Below are positions 1-12,100 of a DNA stretch of 64,000 nucleotides, piece by piece. The position numbers were made by a program, and so were the translations under genes. The notes beneath the pieces were generated by a model. The model was not told the DNA's origin, did no database searches, and saw only the letters and a list, made by a program, of their open reading frames with translations. Source of the stretch: Agrostemma githago (lineage: Eukaryota > Streptophyta > Magnoliopsida > Caryophyllales > Caryophyllaceae); NCBI GenBank assembly GCA_958450325.1, contig OY288246.1, positions 35,830,544 to 35,894,543 of the forward strand, in the 5' to 3' direction. Position 1 is the first letter of the stretch. Each line of letters starts with the position of its first letter.

Positions 1-128
1 CATTCAGGATATATCTGCAAACAGATATGCCCACGGCTTCCAAGGCAAGCTCCCGCGCAATTCTAAGACAGGATATATCTGCAAACAGGTATACCCATAG
101 CTTCCTAGGCAAGCTCCCGCGACATTAT
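1..128 (+). repeat. 64-bp tandem repeat, two copies, inside element A
   Basis: Two adjacent copies of a roughly 64-bp unit are visible; the block CAGGATATATCTGCAAACAG begins at about 5 and again at 69. They lie just upstream of the polypurine tract of element A. Element G has its own, different tandem arrays in the same place. The array may extend left of the window. Confidence 0.8.
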
Positions 129-295
129 CAGCATCAACCCAGGTATGATTTCTATTCTATGGCTGGCGAGCCCTTCACGCAGGTCTAATGGACCCTAAAC
201 GACCCGATCGGAAGGCTGCCAGGTTTTAATCCTTGATTGACCTGGTAGCTACTCTGACTTTTGCCTTGTCCAAGCCTCAGTCAGAGTGGGGGCTC
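129..295 (+). other. 3' internal end and polypurine tract of element A
   Basis: A block of about 150 bp ends in the purine-rich run GAGTGGGGGCTC immediately before the LTR at 296. The same block precedes the 3' LTRs of element D (reverse strand, about 26472-26640) and element G (51280-51442). It includes the phrase CCTTGTCCAAGCCTCAGTC. Its position fits the plus-strand primer (PPT) of an LTR retrotransposon, so the next feature is a 3' LTR. Confidence 0.8.
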
Positions 296-887
296 TGTAG
301 ACACCCACATTTTGACCGCCAGGTGTCTATAGTAGTTCCCGCCAAACACCCGATGATGATAGGACGTAAACGTGCTTTGACAGACTCGGATATGGGCTTG
401 TAATCATGGACACTTGGTTTAGACATTTTAAGGAGTACAAATCTCACAAAACGGACCTCAAATCCAGGCCCAGTGGGTCGTTTCGAGTCAAATAACACTA
501 ATTTGGGTCGAAACCGTCACCAGGGGTAAAACCGTCTTTTAGCGACCGAGTCAAACCCGGTCAAAGATATTTTTTCCCGAGTCACACGAGCTGGCCGTGA
601 CACTACACGGTTTGATTCGGACTCAAACACCAAAAAATCAGCCATACAAAAATAATAAACAATTCCGTTTAAGTAGAGTTCGATCGCAAGTAGGAATTCT
701 ATCCGGAAACCGAAACGGAATACCACCCAAGCTCAGATACTCGGCTGAAACAGCCGAGATATCACCCCAAACCAGCCGAGTTTTTGGCTTTCCCACCAAG
801 AAACGAGAAGTCTATTCCTTCACGAACTCTCATATTTCCTATCCAAACCGGTGTTTCTTGTCACACAAGTAAGATCACCTCGGTTCC

Positions 888-895
888 TATAAATA
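888..895 (+). promoter_or_regulatory. TATA box of LTR A
   Basis: TATAAATA lies in a GC-richer context about 590 bp into the LTR, as expected of an LTR U3 promoter. LTRs F and G carry the same octamer at comparable places. An imperfect palindrome related to the paired palindromes of D and F (CTCGGCTG...CAGCCGAG) lies upstream near 742-761. Confidence 0.6.
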
Positions 896-1183
896 GGACC
901 CTCCCTTCAACCTCAAAAACACAGAAAATCGACCGATAAAACACGATTGGATACACGAAAAATCAGACCAAAAATCCTAAGTTTTCAGCAGCCAAAAAAA
1001 CGACACTCGAAGTCCCGACGTAATCCTGAAGTAATTCCAAAAAACCGACGAAACCGATCCCGTCTAAACCGGCCGATCCCACGCCACACACACATTCCAA
1101 ACCGACACCTTAACTCACCCACATCATCTCGACGCTCCCGTGTCTAAGCCACCGTCCGACGAGCTCTATACCGAGAACACAAA

Positions 1184-1202
1184 GCATGTAGGTTGAGGGT
1201 GT
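1184..1202 (+). other. conserved LTR block GCATGTAGGTTGAGGGTGT
   Basis: This 19-bp block downstream of the TATA box recurs with one change at 62732-62750 (F) and, on the minus strand, at 25704-25722 and 39063-39081 (D). It is one of few shared islands in these otherwise divergent LTRs. Its role is unknown; leader structure, 3' processing or a splice signal are possibilities. Confidence 0.6.
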
Positions 1203-2682
1203 AAATCAAACCCGTCTCTTCCCTTTTCTCTCTCCTTTCTCTCGTTTTTCATATGGGTCTTGCGTCGGTCTCTTTTTTATTTTCTAATATCGATACAATT
1301 AAAACTATTTTCTTATATCGAATATTCTTAAAATATGATATCGATTCTATATAATCGAATATCATATCGAAAAGAATTATATTAAGTTTTCGACGAAATC
1401 GTTACATCTTCTTACAACCTTTTCGTTCAAAATTCCTTTTTCTTATTTTTTCATCCAAAACCCTTTTTTTCAAATTTTTTTCGTTCAAAATAAACTTTTT
1501 TTCCAAAACCTTTTTAAAGTCATTCCGAATATTCGATATCGATTTCATAATCGAATATCGAATACGACGAATATCGAAAACATGGATCGAATACAAGTTA
1601 ATTCATAACTTGTATACGATTCATCAAAAAATAATAATTTTCGAACAAAATACAAAGGCCGGACAGCTCACGGTCCGGACCTTTTTTTTACGGTTTTCGT
1701 TTGTTTTATTTTTATTATTCTTCGATCAATTTCTAAATTTACATCTTTTCCAAAACTATTCTAAATATTTGATAATCAATTATCGAATATATCGAGGATC
1801 GAGAATATTAAGTCGAGTACGAATTATGCAATATTCGTACGCGATTTAATCAAAATTTTCCGAAAAAACGTTTCAGGCCTCCACGCGACCCGCATTGATC
1901 TCGGGCGAGTCGCGCGGTTCTCGGCCGAGACCAACCCTTTTTCCTTTTTTTATTTTCTTTCTCGAACATCGTTTTTTATACAAAACAACGTTTTAAACAA
2001 TATTTTTCAGATTTCGATTAATTTTTATTTTCTCGATTTCATATATTATTATTTCAATCATTACTAACTCGTTTTCTCGTGTTTGTAGCAAATTATTCTC
2101 ATATTTTCTTTTTATCGTTTTATTAGACTAAAACGAACTCACATGCTAAATAACTTTGACGTTAGTAGTTTAATATGCATTAAACGACCTAGCAACCCAT
2201 TTGTTTATTTTTCCTCACATGTCTTAGGAAAATAATCTCTGCATATCATTTCATCGTCGAACTAACGCGTGTACACAAAACCGAACGATATCTTAGTAAA
2301 GGCCGCTAAGTGCGGGCGGGGTTGGGTGTTCTCGCTGAACTTCCCAACACGTACCCTCACCCCTTACTCAGAACCGTGGTTTCCGGATGTCCGAAACCAT
2401 TGGCAACGAGAGTCATTCAATATACGATTAACCGCCCAGTCGGCATCGGTATCGATATGCTAAGGGACGAACCCAATAAACTCTGACATCGGAAATGGGC
2501 CAGGCTTTAAGTATGGCCCACTACGACATAGAGTGGGTTCGAATGGTTCCGAATAACCATAAAATTCGGTGGCGACTCCTACTTCGATTTAAAATTCTAT
2601 TCGATCCATCTCATATGGAAATTCTACGCCTCCCCAAAACCCGCGCTTCGCCGCGTCGGGGTGGACCTATGTCATGTCCACA

Positions 2683-4306
2683 CAATGATAAAGATAATTT
2701 TGATCATACTCATAACAATATTCCTATCGATAAGTTGAAAAGTGTTGCTAGTATTGACTTACCCGCAAATACACCTAAACTAATACCTTCTGTCCAATGT
2801 GCACCTGATTTGGAACTAAAATCCTTGCCTAGTAATCTGAAATATTGTTTTCTTGGTGAAAATGATACCTTACCCGTAATTATTTCTAATTTACTTACAG
2901 GGTCACAAGAAGGAAAACTTATTAATGTGCTTACTAAATACAAAGAGGCTATAGGGTGGACCATTGCGGATATTAAAGGTATCAGTCCCACATTGTGTAT
3001 GCATAATATTTTTCTAGAGAATGATTCTAAACCTGTCAGAGAAACCCAACGTAGGCTTAACCCTGCAATGATGGAAGTTGTAAAGAAGGAAATTCTTAAG
3101 TGGCGTGACGCAGGTGCTATATATCCTATATCTGATTCAAAATGGGTTAGTCCAATTCATGTAGTTCCTAAAAAGACGGGAATGACAGTTGTAGAAAACA
3201 GTAAAGGTGAATTAGTACCTACTAGAGTGTCGAATGGTTGGAAGGTGTGTATTGATTATAGGAAACTCAACCAAGCCACCAGGAAAGACCACTTTCCTTT
3301 ACCATTCATTGACCAAATGTTAGAAAAGCTTGCGGGGCGATCATACTTTTGCTTTCTTGATGGTTATTCGGGTTACATTGAAGTTCCTATTGCTCCCGAG
3401 GATCAAGAAAAGACCACTTTTACTTGCCCTTTTGGTACTTTTGCATTTAGAAGAATGCCCTTTGGACTTTGTAATGCTCCTGGCACGTTTCAACGTTGTA
3501 TGATGAGTATATTTTCTGATTTTCTTGATAATTCTATGGAGGTCTTTATGGACGACTTTACAGTGTTTGGTGATGATTTTGATAGGTGTCTCCATAATTT
3601 ATCTCTAGCATTAAAAAGATGCGTTGAAACTAACCTTGTGCTGAATTATGAAAAACGTCATTTCATGGTGAAAAAAGGAGTAGTCTTAGGACATGTTGTT
3701 AGTTCTAAAGGTCTAGAGGTTGACAAAGCAAAAGTTGATATTATTAGTTCATTACCTTACCCTACTTGTGTGCGTGAAATAAGATCTTTTATGGGGCATG
3801 CTGGATTTTATAGGCGATTTATACAAAATTTCTCTTCTATCGCATCGCCTTTATGTGCTTTACTTGCCAAAGATGCATCATTTGTGTTTAATGAAAATTG
3901 TAAAATTGCATTTGACACATTAAAAGACAAACTTACTTCAGCACCTATAATAAGACCGCCTAATTGGTCTCTGCCTTTTGAGATAATGTGTGATGCTAGT
4001 GATAAGGCTGTGGGTGCTGTCTTAGGTCAAAAAGTTGGCAAAGAGCCGTATGTGATTTATTATGCTTCTAAGTCTCTTGATCCTGCTCAATGCAATTACA
4101 CTGTTACTGAAAAGGAAATGTATGCTGTTATTTTTGCTCTTGAGAAATTCAGGTCTTACTTATTAGGTACCCATGTGATTATATATTCTGACCATTCTGC
4201 ATTGAAATATTTACTGAAAAAGAAAGAATCTAAAGCTAGATTACTCCGTTGGGTTTTACTATTGCAAGAATTTGATCTAGAGATAAGAGATAAAAAAAGT
4301 AGCTGA
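2683..4306 (+). pseudogene. pol: Athila pol, reverse transcriptase and RNase H part (broken)
   Basis: This part encodes the reverse transcriptase and RNase H that would copy element RNA into DNA. Visible in order are the N-terminal linker, the RT core with PIHVVPKK, DYRKLN, FLDGYSGY, MPFGLCNAP and the catalytic FMDDF (near 3547-3561), then an RNase H region with FEIMCDASD, YYASKSLD, TEKEMYAVIFALEKFRSYL and DHSALKYLL. The left edge is cut by LTR A, so an N-terminal portion and the protease are missing. Near the end, a run of seven A's at 4292-4298 carries one extra base relative to the downstream frame, and translation stops at 4304-4306. The next segment continues in the other frame, so this is a single-base frameshift in one pol gene and not two genes. 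Confidence 0.88.
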
Positions 4307-5714
4307 AAACTTTGTTGCCGACCATCTTAGTAGAATTGTTCATGATAAAGAACTGATCGAACCTTCATCTGATTTATTTCCTAATGAACAATTACTTGAA
4401 CTAAATACTATATTACCTTGGTATGCAGACATTGTTAATTACTTAGTGTCGAAGGAATTTCCTAAGAATTTAAGTAGGCATCAGAAAGATAAGATTAAAC
4501 ATGATTCACGATACTATATTTGGGATGATCCGTACTTATTTAAAATTTGTGCTGACAACATTGTAAGAAGATGTGTATCAGATCATGAAATTAAGTCTAT
4601 TCTTGAATTTTGTCATTCTTTTGAGTGTGGTGGTCACTTTGGTCCAAAAAGAACAGCTCATAAGGTTTTAGAATGTGGTTTCTTTTGGCCTTCTTTGCAT
4701 AAAGATGCTTATTTATTTGTTAAATCTTGTGATAGATGTCAGAGAACAGGTAATATTTCTAAAAGAGATCAGATGCCACTTAAAACTATCTTTGTGAATA
4801 ATGTATTTGATATTTGGGGCATAGATTTCATGGGACCATTCCCATCTTCCTTTGGTAATACTTACATTCTCTTAGCCGTTGATTATGTTTCTAAATGGGT
4901 TGAGGCTAAAGCGACTAGGACAAATGATTCTAAAGTTGTGGTGAAATTTGTTAAATATCATATTTTTAATAGATTCGGTGTTCCTAGAGCTATTATTAGT
5001 GACCGAGGTACTCATTTTTGTAATCGTATTATTGAGACTTTATTTAGGAAGTACCATGTTACTCATAAGGTCTCTACGGCCTACCACCCACAAACTAATG
5101 GTCAGGCTGAAGTTTCAAATCGTGAAATCAAATCTATCTTGGAGAAAGTTGTGAACCCAAATAGGAAGGATTGGAGTGCTCGATTAGGTGATGCATTATG
5201 GGCTTATAGAACCGCATATAAAACACCTATTGGAATGTCACCTTATCGTTTTGTCTATGGAAAAGCTTGTCACCTTCCTGTGGAACTCGAACACAAAGCT
5301 TTTTGGGCTATTCAAAAGTGTAATCTCGATTATGAGAAACCAGGTGCTAATAGGAAATTAGAGATTCAAGAATTGGAGGAAATTAGGAATGATGCTTATG
5401 AGAATTCGATGATCTATAAGGAAAAAACAAAAGAATATCATGATAAGTTGTTATCAAGGAAAATTTTTAGCATTGGTGACAAGGTATTATTGTATAACTC
5501 TAGATTAAGACTATTTCCGGGTAAATTGAGATCGAGATGGATTGGCCCTTTTGAGGTTATGAGAGTATATGAGCATGGTGCAGTTGAGATAAAGAATTGT
5601 GAATCGGGTAACATTATTAAGGTGAATGGGCATAGAATTAAACATTATTATGAAGGCTTTACGGCTAATTGGGTTGATATCATAGATTTGGAAGATCCTA
5701 TTTATGAAAATTAA
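4299..5714 (+). pseudogene. pol: Athila pol, integrase part
   Basis: This continues pol after the frameshift. The open frame runs from 4299 to the stop at 5712-5714 without interruption. It contains the zinc-binding HHCC region (CHSFECGGHFG...CDRCQRTGN), the catalytic core with DFMGPFPSS, IISDRGTHF and NGQAEVSNREIK (D, D and E residues of the integrase active site), and a C-terminal domain with GPFEVMRVYEHGAVEI. It would insert element DNA into the genome. There is no credible start of its own, because it is made as part of the polyprotein. Lineage Athila is supported by the KACHLPVELEHKAFWAI phrase. Confidence 0.87.
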
Positions 5715-7369
5715 TTAAGATGTAGTACGTCGAGCCACGACGTAAAATAAGGCGCTTCTTGGGAGGCAACCCAAGCTTGTTTTGTTTGTTTCGTTTTAAT
5801 TTGTTGGTTATTTTGTTAGTTAACTCAGGTTGTTTTATTTTCGTTTCTTTCTATTTCACTTGTCTTGCTCTATTGCTTGAATTTTGCAGGTTAGAATAAC
5901 GAGCTACTTTGCGGGAGATGTGATGAGCTGAGAATGCATAGATTTTTTCCAATAATTGTGGCGAAGCTGCTAATATCTCTACTTCACTAGCTCCGCTAAG
6001 TACCTTTATTCCTCTTATTTATGTTTATGAATGCAAATTTTTGCTCTTTGCTGTCCCTTTTGACATTGAGGACAATGTCATATTTAAATGTGGGGGAAGG
6101 TGATTGAAAACTAGAGTAATTTGGAATTATTGTTGATATCATGTTGAAAGGAATATTGGCGGGTGGCCATTTATGTTGAATGTGTTTTGCAGATTGCTTT
6201 AAATTGTTTTTGGAAGATGTCGATATTTAGGGGAAATGCTGTCAAAATTTTGGTAGAAATTTGAGCTTTAAAATAAAAACCTTTGTTTTTATTCGACTAA
6301 CTAGAATAGGGAAGTCGACGACAAATTCTAATCTAAGTTTTTTTTAAAAAAAAATATTAACTAACTTTAATTGTTACCAACTTAAAAATTTGTTTTTGTG
6401 TATGCATTTATTTTTCCTCCCGGTTAGACTTGGATTAATTAATTTGATAATAGATGGTATTTTAAGTCTCTTTTAAATTTCAGTTACAAATAAATTATAA
6501 AGAATACCACTTGTTTTAGCTACCTTAACTATTTTTTTTTCCGTTGACTCTAGAGGTACGAGCGGTAAGCTGGTCTTGTTTTAATTAATTTACTTTCGTA
6601 GGTGACTCCTAATTAGGGCTATAAGGAAGATTAGATGCCTCAAAAGTGAGTGAGTCGGTCTTGTGACTCGAGTTAGTAAATCGGAGGGGAACCTAGTCCT
6701 AACGGGACTGGGAGAATGCCTAATGCCTTGTCCGGAAGGGCGGGAGTCATTGGTTGAAAACTCGCTACATGGGTCACTCGATCTTGGAAAAAATTGAAGA
6801 AAAAAAAATTGAAAAAAAATTGAAAAAAAGAAGGAAAAAATAATGATGAAAAAAATCAAACAAAGAAATTGAAGAAAAAAAAAGAGAATAAGAGCGGAAA
6901 AAAGTGAGACGAGGTGTCTAGTTTGCCTTATGTGCTCGGGAGAACGATCCTCGTACTGAACTGGTAATAGGAATGTACCGAAAGTAGATCCCCTCTCCCT
7001 AAGACCTTAAACTGCTGAAACCCGTCTTCTTGAGTCAATTCTTACACAATTTTTCAAAGATAGTTAGATAAGTGGGAAGGATAATGAGTTTATTTATAAT
7101 TTTGATTTAGGAGCGGTTTAAAATATTATATATTGTTAAATTAGTTAATTGAATAGTTTATAGTGGAGGAGAAACTTTTGTGTATATTGCTTACTAATCA
7201 AACTTTAAAAAGTTTTGATAACTTTACTTACTACTATTTTTCTCAAATATTTTTGGTTTGTCGTTGATCGTACCTAGTTCGGTTAGTCTAAAATGTTTGT
7301 AAGGTTAATGTTTTTGTTTTTCGTTTTAGCTCTTGAGTTCTCATTGTCGAGGACGACAATGGACTAAGT
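5715..7369 (+). other. Non-coding 3' region of Athila element B
   Basis: No long open frame is present. Many Athila elements carry an env-like gene here, so it is absent or fully decayed. The region starts with the typical GGCGCTTCTTGGGAGGCAACCCAA region (about 5749-5772). A first copy of a polypurine-like motif (ACATTGAGGACAATGT followed by TGTGGGGGAA) lies at about 6063-6098, and an A-rich stretch at about 6785-6900. Confidence 0.7.
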
Positions 7370-7380
7370 GTGGGGGAATT
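7370..7380 (+). other. Polypurine tract of element B
   Basis: TGTGGGGGAATT directly precedes the LTR start TGATGAGTCG. A short inverted motif (CATTGTCGAGGACGACAATG) lies just upstream at 7342-7361. Confidence 0.75.
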
Positions 7381-8882
7381 TGATGAGTCGATATATATGC
7401 GTATTTTTACCCCTTTAATATTATATTTTCTATGTCGTCTTTGTATTATTTGAGCTAAACGTTATAATTTTAGTAACTTTTGATTTATTATCGGTCTTAT
7501 ATTATTTTTCGTACTAAATTGGGTTTTAATGTGTATTTTAATTAATTAGTAATGACCCATTTGAGTTAAGATCGGAAGACTACTAAAATCGTATGTATAT
7601 TTGCAGGTCTGTATTAAGACGACGATATTTCACTCATACGACCTCGGAATAAGACGAAATAGGACCCGTTGGAAACCTAAGTCCGAGACCGATAACTTTA
7701 TAGAATAAAGTTAGATCCAAATCCAAAGTCTTATGGGTCGAAATCAGACTAATAGAATTCAACTCGAGAATTGGGCTGAATTAACAAATGAATATAGGAA
7801 AGTCATAACGCTAGAGAATAAGGAAATTTTAAAAAAAAGACAAGATTATAAAAGAAGGGCTTAATGAAGCCGTACACACCACACACAGAGAAAAAAAGAA
7901 AGACCAGAGGAGAGAGGAAGAAGAATTGGAGAAGAAGTCACGCAGCAAACAGCACACGCACGGAGAACAACACTCCGACCCGATTTTTATGAGCTTTCTT
8001 AATCTTTATCTATTATTTACTGTTTTAATGTTTAGTATGGAGTAATTTTTCAATAGGAGTGTGTAATTAACTATTGATATTGTGGGATATGAGATTGGAA
8101 TTTTGTGTTTAACGATTAATTATTGTTATTGGGTATTTATTTGAAATTCATTATTGACTTTTTGATTTATGATTATTAATTTGGATTGATCTCCTAGATT
8201 ATTCTCTTAAATCTATCGTTAATAGATAATAATTTTGATTAGGTTGCAGCTTACTGGTCTAATCATAATTGTTAGAATTTTGAGTAATAATTCCGTCTTA
8301 TGGAGTTGCAGCTTTCTGGTTCTGTAAGACCTAATTGATTGGTGTTCTTAAAGCGATTAAATTTATTGACTTGATTCGTGTTTACATGGTTGAGTCGATT
8401 TAATTTAGTTAGGATTAAACTTGCGTGGTTAACGGAGTTTAACGAGTAAAAAAGATAAAACTTTTAATTTACTTGCTTACAAGAGATTAAATAGTTAACC
8501 AATCTATCCAATAACTAATTAAGTGAATCGATGATTTGACCCAATATCTATAGAAAATTACATGTCTCCTATTAATTCGTTATTATATATAACATTAACT
8601 TTGAATTAAACATCGTTGTTATTTACTTGTTTTTTAATTTAGTCTAGTTTATTTTCGTAATATTTAATTTAGATTAGAAATTATTCACCTTAACAAAACC
8701 CCCCTAAATATAATTATATAACTATACCTACTATTATAAATTATAAATAATATAATAATTACATCGATCTAGGATAGTACATTAGTCCCTGTGGGTTCGA
8801 CCCTTACTTAACCTTCTACTTGTTAGTTAGAGTTCGTAAACGAAAATATAAATTTAATTTTGAGCGCGGAAACGACTCGACA
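7381..8882 (+). mobile_element. 3' LTR of Athila element B
   Basis: The LTR of about 1.50 kb begins TGATGAGTCG and ends CGACTCGACA; the ends are inverted repeats with two mismatches. A TATA box (TATAAAA) is at 7847-7853. Near the end the CCCTGTGGGTTCGACCC phrase is typical of Athila LTRs. The polypurine tract precedes it, so this is the 3' copy; its partner is not in the window. Confidence 0.85.
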
Positions 8883-9175
8883 ATCATCTTCTTGCATTAA
8901 ATGTTGTGTTCATTTCCAAGGCGGATTTTCTCAGATATTTGGTGTGAAAGAGGCGTCAGAATATCCTTCCTTGTAATTATTACCTCTCAGGAAATCCCTC
9001 GATACATGCGCCTTGGGGACGTGTGACATCTGTCTCAAGAATGATTGACTCTTCATTAAAGGCCCTGCATTTTCCCTCCCTTCGGCTATAAAAGGGAAAT
9101 CATTTGTGCACAAGTGCCTTCAATTTTCCGAAAAAAACTTCCACTCTTTTACACTCCCCTTTTTCGCTGAAACTC
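8883..9175 (+). promoter_or_regulatory. Promoter and 5' leader of locus X
   Basis: Unique sequence follows the Athila LTR. A TATA box (TATAAAA) stands at 9087-9093, about 83 bp before an ATG at 9176, and the leader between them is pyrimidine-rich. The spacing looks like a plant promoter with a short leader. The region upstream of 8883 was displaced by element B. Confidence 0.5.
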
Positions 9176-12100
9176 ATGGTTCGGATTGTTGATTGGATTT
9201 TCAAGAGGGGTGTTAACACCAGTGAAATCCCCTATAAAATCTAACGCGATACGGTGGCGAAAACACTGTAGAGTCGGGATTAAAACACACTGTAACTATG
9301 TCTTAGTAAAATTAAAAAGGTAAAGTCAAACAATAGGCCTTAAATAAAATGGCCAAAATTTAAAACAATCCACAAAAGGGGTTTGAACAATCCACAAAAG
9401 GGGTTTGAACAATCCATAAGACATAATTATCAAAATAAACAAGCAGGATCCACACTGCTCGCTATCCCACACCCGGAACACGTATACCTGCCATGTTAAA
9501 ACATAACAGCCACAATCAGTGGGGAGCAACGTCAACGTTCTCCCAGCCGTATAACAGGATTTTAAAACTGTAATTACTATTATAGAAAAATAGTAAGAAA
9601 ACGGAAAACAGTAAAACATTATAATGAAAATAAGTTTTCAGTGAAAAACTTCACGTATCGAAACAATATAATAAAAATGAGTTTTTCGGAGAAAACATAA
9701 AATATTTGCCAACCTGCAAACCAATTTATATCGATAATAAATAAAATAATCAAAATGGCGTTATGGATAGAATTAGTGTCGACGGCTAGACTTTCACTAG
9801 GAGAATACTAAAAACTAGTTTCGAGAACTTAGTTCAAACAAATCAAACTTCGGTCTCTAACTAGGCTACTCAACCATAATAGGATGGCGACTTATAAATG
9901 CGTGGCCCTAGTTTAAGATGATATGTACACCCCTCCCGAGCACCATAAATACTCAGTTCAACCCGACGGCGTCTTACACTGCGAGGCACGAGTTTAAGGT
10001 CAAAATGTTCACACACTCCCGAACACCATATATGCTCGGTTCAACAACCAGTGTGCCCCATAATGACACACCAGCCTTATAGTTGATGGCAAAAACGTAA
10101 ACCCCAGAATATATTACTCTAACCTCACACTTGTCCTTATTCCATAACTCCAAAACAAAGCCATTATCTATATTCAAAAGATATAATCATTATAAATAAT
10201 AAGAGAACAAAAAGAAAATGATCACTTTCCAAAAGAGGGAACTTTCTATTTTAGGAAACTTCTATTTTTATAATCTTTGCCAAAAATAGCATCATATCAA
10301 AATAGAAAAAAATATTAGTTCATACTAATAACACATTTTTAGTAAACGATATAGATTTATAAAACTAGTACTTTCGGCCTTAACGATATTACTTCTTAAA
10401 ACGAGAACATTTGAGTTAATGAAATCATTGGAAGGTCATACAAGTTAGAAATGTCTTAAACATTTTAAATACTACTAATTAGTGTGTTTTCAAAAGTTAC
10501 AAAGCTAGAATTCCCTAATTATTATTAGTTTCGACAATACGATTATAAATAGGATTTTACGGCAAATGTCAAATTAAATCTTTTAACGTCTTTTATTTAA
10601 TTAAACCATTGAATATATTTAGAGTATGTTAAGAAATGATTTAACTCACAAAGTTTCAGATGTAAATACTTTCAAAATGGCTGGAAAAATAATTCTTTTG
10701 GGTAAGATGAAGCATTTTAACGATAAATCATAATTCGTCCAAAAATCATTACTTATTAATTAAAGACTTTGATAAATAGTACAAAAATTACGTAAAATAG
10801 CTAAAATATATTTATGGACATTCTGTCCAGAAAAGAAAACTTTCCAGAATTCTAAAACACGGTTTTTAAAGCGTTTTCTCGTTAATCATCTAATCTCGAC
10901 AATAACGATTAATAAAAATAGTAATTAAAAAAAGATTTAAGTATTAATGTCCAAAAAATATTATTAAACTTAAAAATCATCATTTTCCAGAATATACTAA
11001 TTTTCCAGATTTTCCAAAGTTCCAGATTTACCAAGTTCCAATAAAACCGTCATTTAAAACCCGTTTTCACAATTAACGATTCCATTAATAAAACTTATCG
11101 TCCTAACATTTTATTAAAGCACAAAAAATCATAAAATTACATGTTATTAAGAAATCATCAGATTCACATTTTTTTTCCAGATTTAATCATAGGACCAGAA
11201 ATCGAGAATTTAAACGACAAACGCGGTTTTAACGATAAATGATTATTTAAAGTGATTAATTAATTCATCCACTTAACAATTCTGAAAAATTATGAAAACA
11301 TTCACAAAATTCTATTTCACCAGAAAGTTTCACCACGTCAAAAATCAGGTTAAAATAAAATGTTTAAGTACTAGAACTAAAAATCGGCTTTTAATCGTTT
11401 TTGTCCGTAAACGGTAATAATTCAATAATCGATAACTAAAATATCAGAAAAATACTAAATTATTAAAAATCATCAAAAAAACAACATTTTTCCAGAATGT
11501 AAACATATATTACATGTTTAGGCCGAATATTATGATTTTACAAATTAATATAACAATTTAATCGTTAATCTCGTAAAAGCGATAAAAATAACGAAACATG
11601 CAAATTTTCAACTTTTAAAAATTTTCCAGATTATAAGACATACATATATTGTCAAAAATAAAATATAAAAATATATACATGCAAATACTCAATTAAAATC
11701 ATGAAATACCGAGCAACATCGACGTTACCTCTAACCCAAATCCGAGTTGATTATAAATTCGTCGGCTTCGGGATCAACCAAGAATCCTAATTCACATGAC
11801 ATACATGGTACAAAAATACCATGAGAAAACTAAAAGAATCAAGGTAAATAACGATCGGAAATAACATCGATTATTACCTTAACGAAGGGAAAAGAAAATC
11901 GATAATTTAGAAGATGAAAATACGACGATCAAAGCTTGATTATGGATGAAAATGACTGCTGAAAATGGGCAGGAACACCAGCCAAAAAGAGGGAGAAAGA
12001 AGAGGTTTTTGTTAAAATAAAATTGATGTAAAAATGAATAAGAAAAATATGAAAGGATGGTGGATGAATGAAGCATTAAAATTGATAAAAATGATGTGAA

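Larger units (their letters stand above)
296..2682 (+). mobile_element. 3' LTR of Tat-type Ty3/gypsy element A
   Basis: The LTR is about 2.39 kb, starts TGTAGACACC and ends CATGTCCACA. A polypurine tract precedes it and no primer-binding site follows, so it is the 3' LTR of a plus-strand element whose body lies left of the window. Its 3' part (about 2305-2682) closely matches the LTR ends of D and H, and its start matches that of F. It sits inside the Athila pol gene of element B: the pol frame begins right after it. The long open frame that runs from about 2495 into pol is therefore a chance fusion of LTR and pol sequence. The target duplication cannot be checked because the left end is missing. 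Confidence 0.85.
2683..8882 (+). mobile_element. Athila-lineage Ty3/gypsy element B, 3' half
   Basis: Sequence from the middle of pol through integrase, a long non-coding 3' region, a polypurine tract and a 3' LTR is continuous here. The Athila-type assignment rests on the reverse transcriptase phrases DYRKLNQATRKDHFPLPFID and FMDDF, the post-pol motif GGGAGGCAACCCAA, and the LTR structure. Gag, protease and the 5' LTR would lie left of element A, outside the window. The element is dead: one frameshift in pol and a large nested insertion. The five bases after its LTR are ATCAT, but the matching left flank is not visible. Confidence 0.85.
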
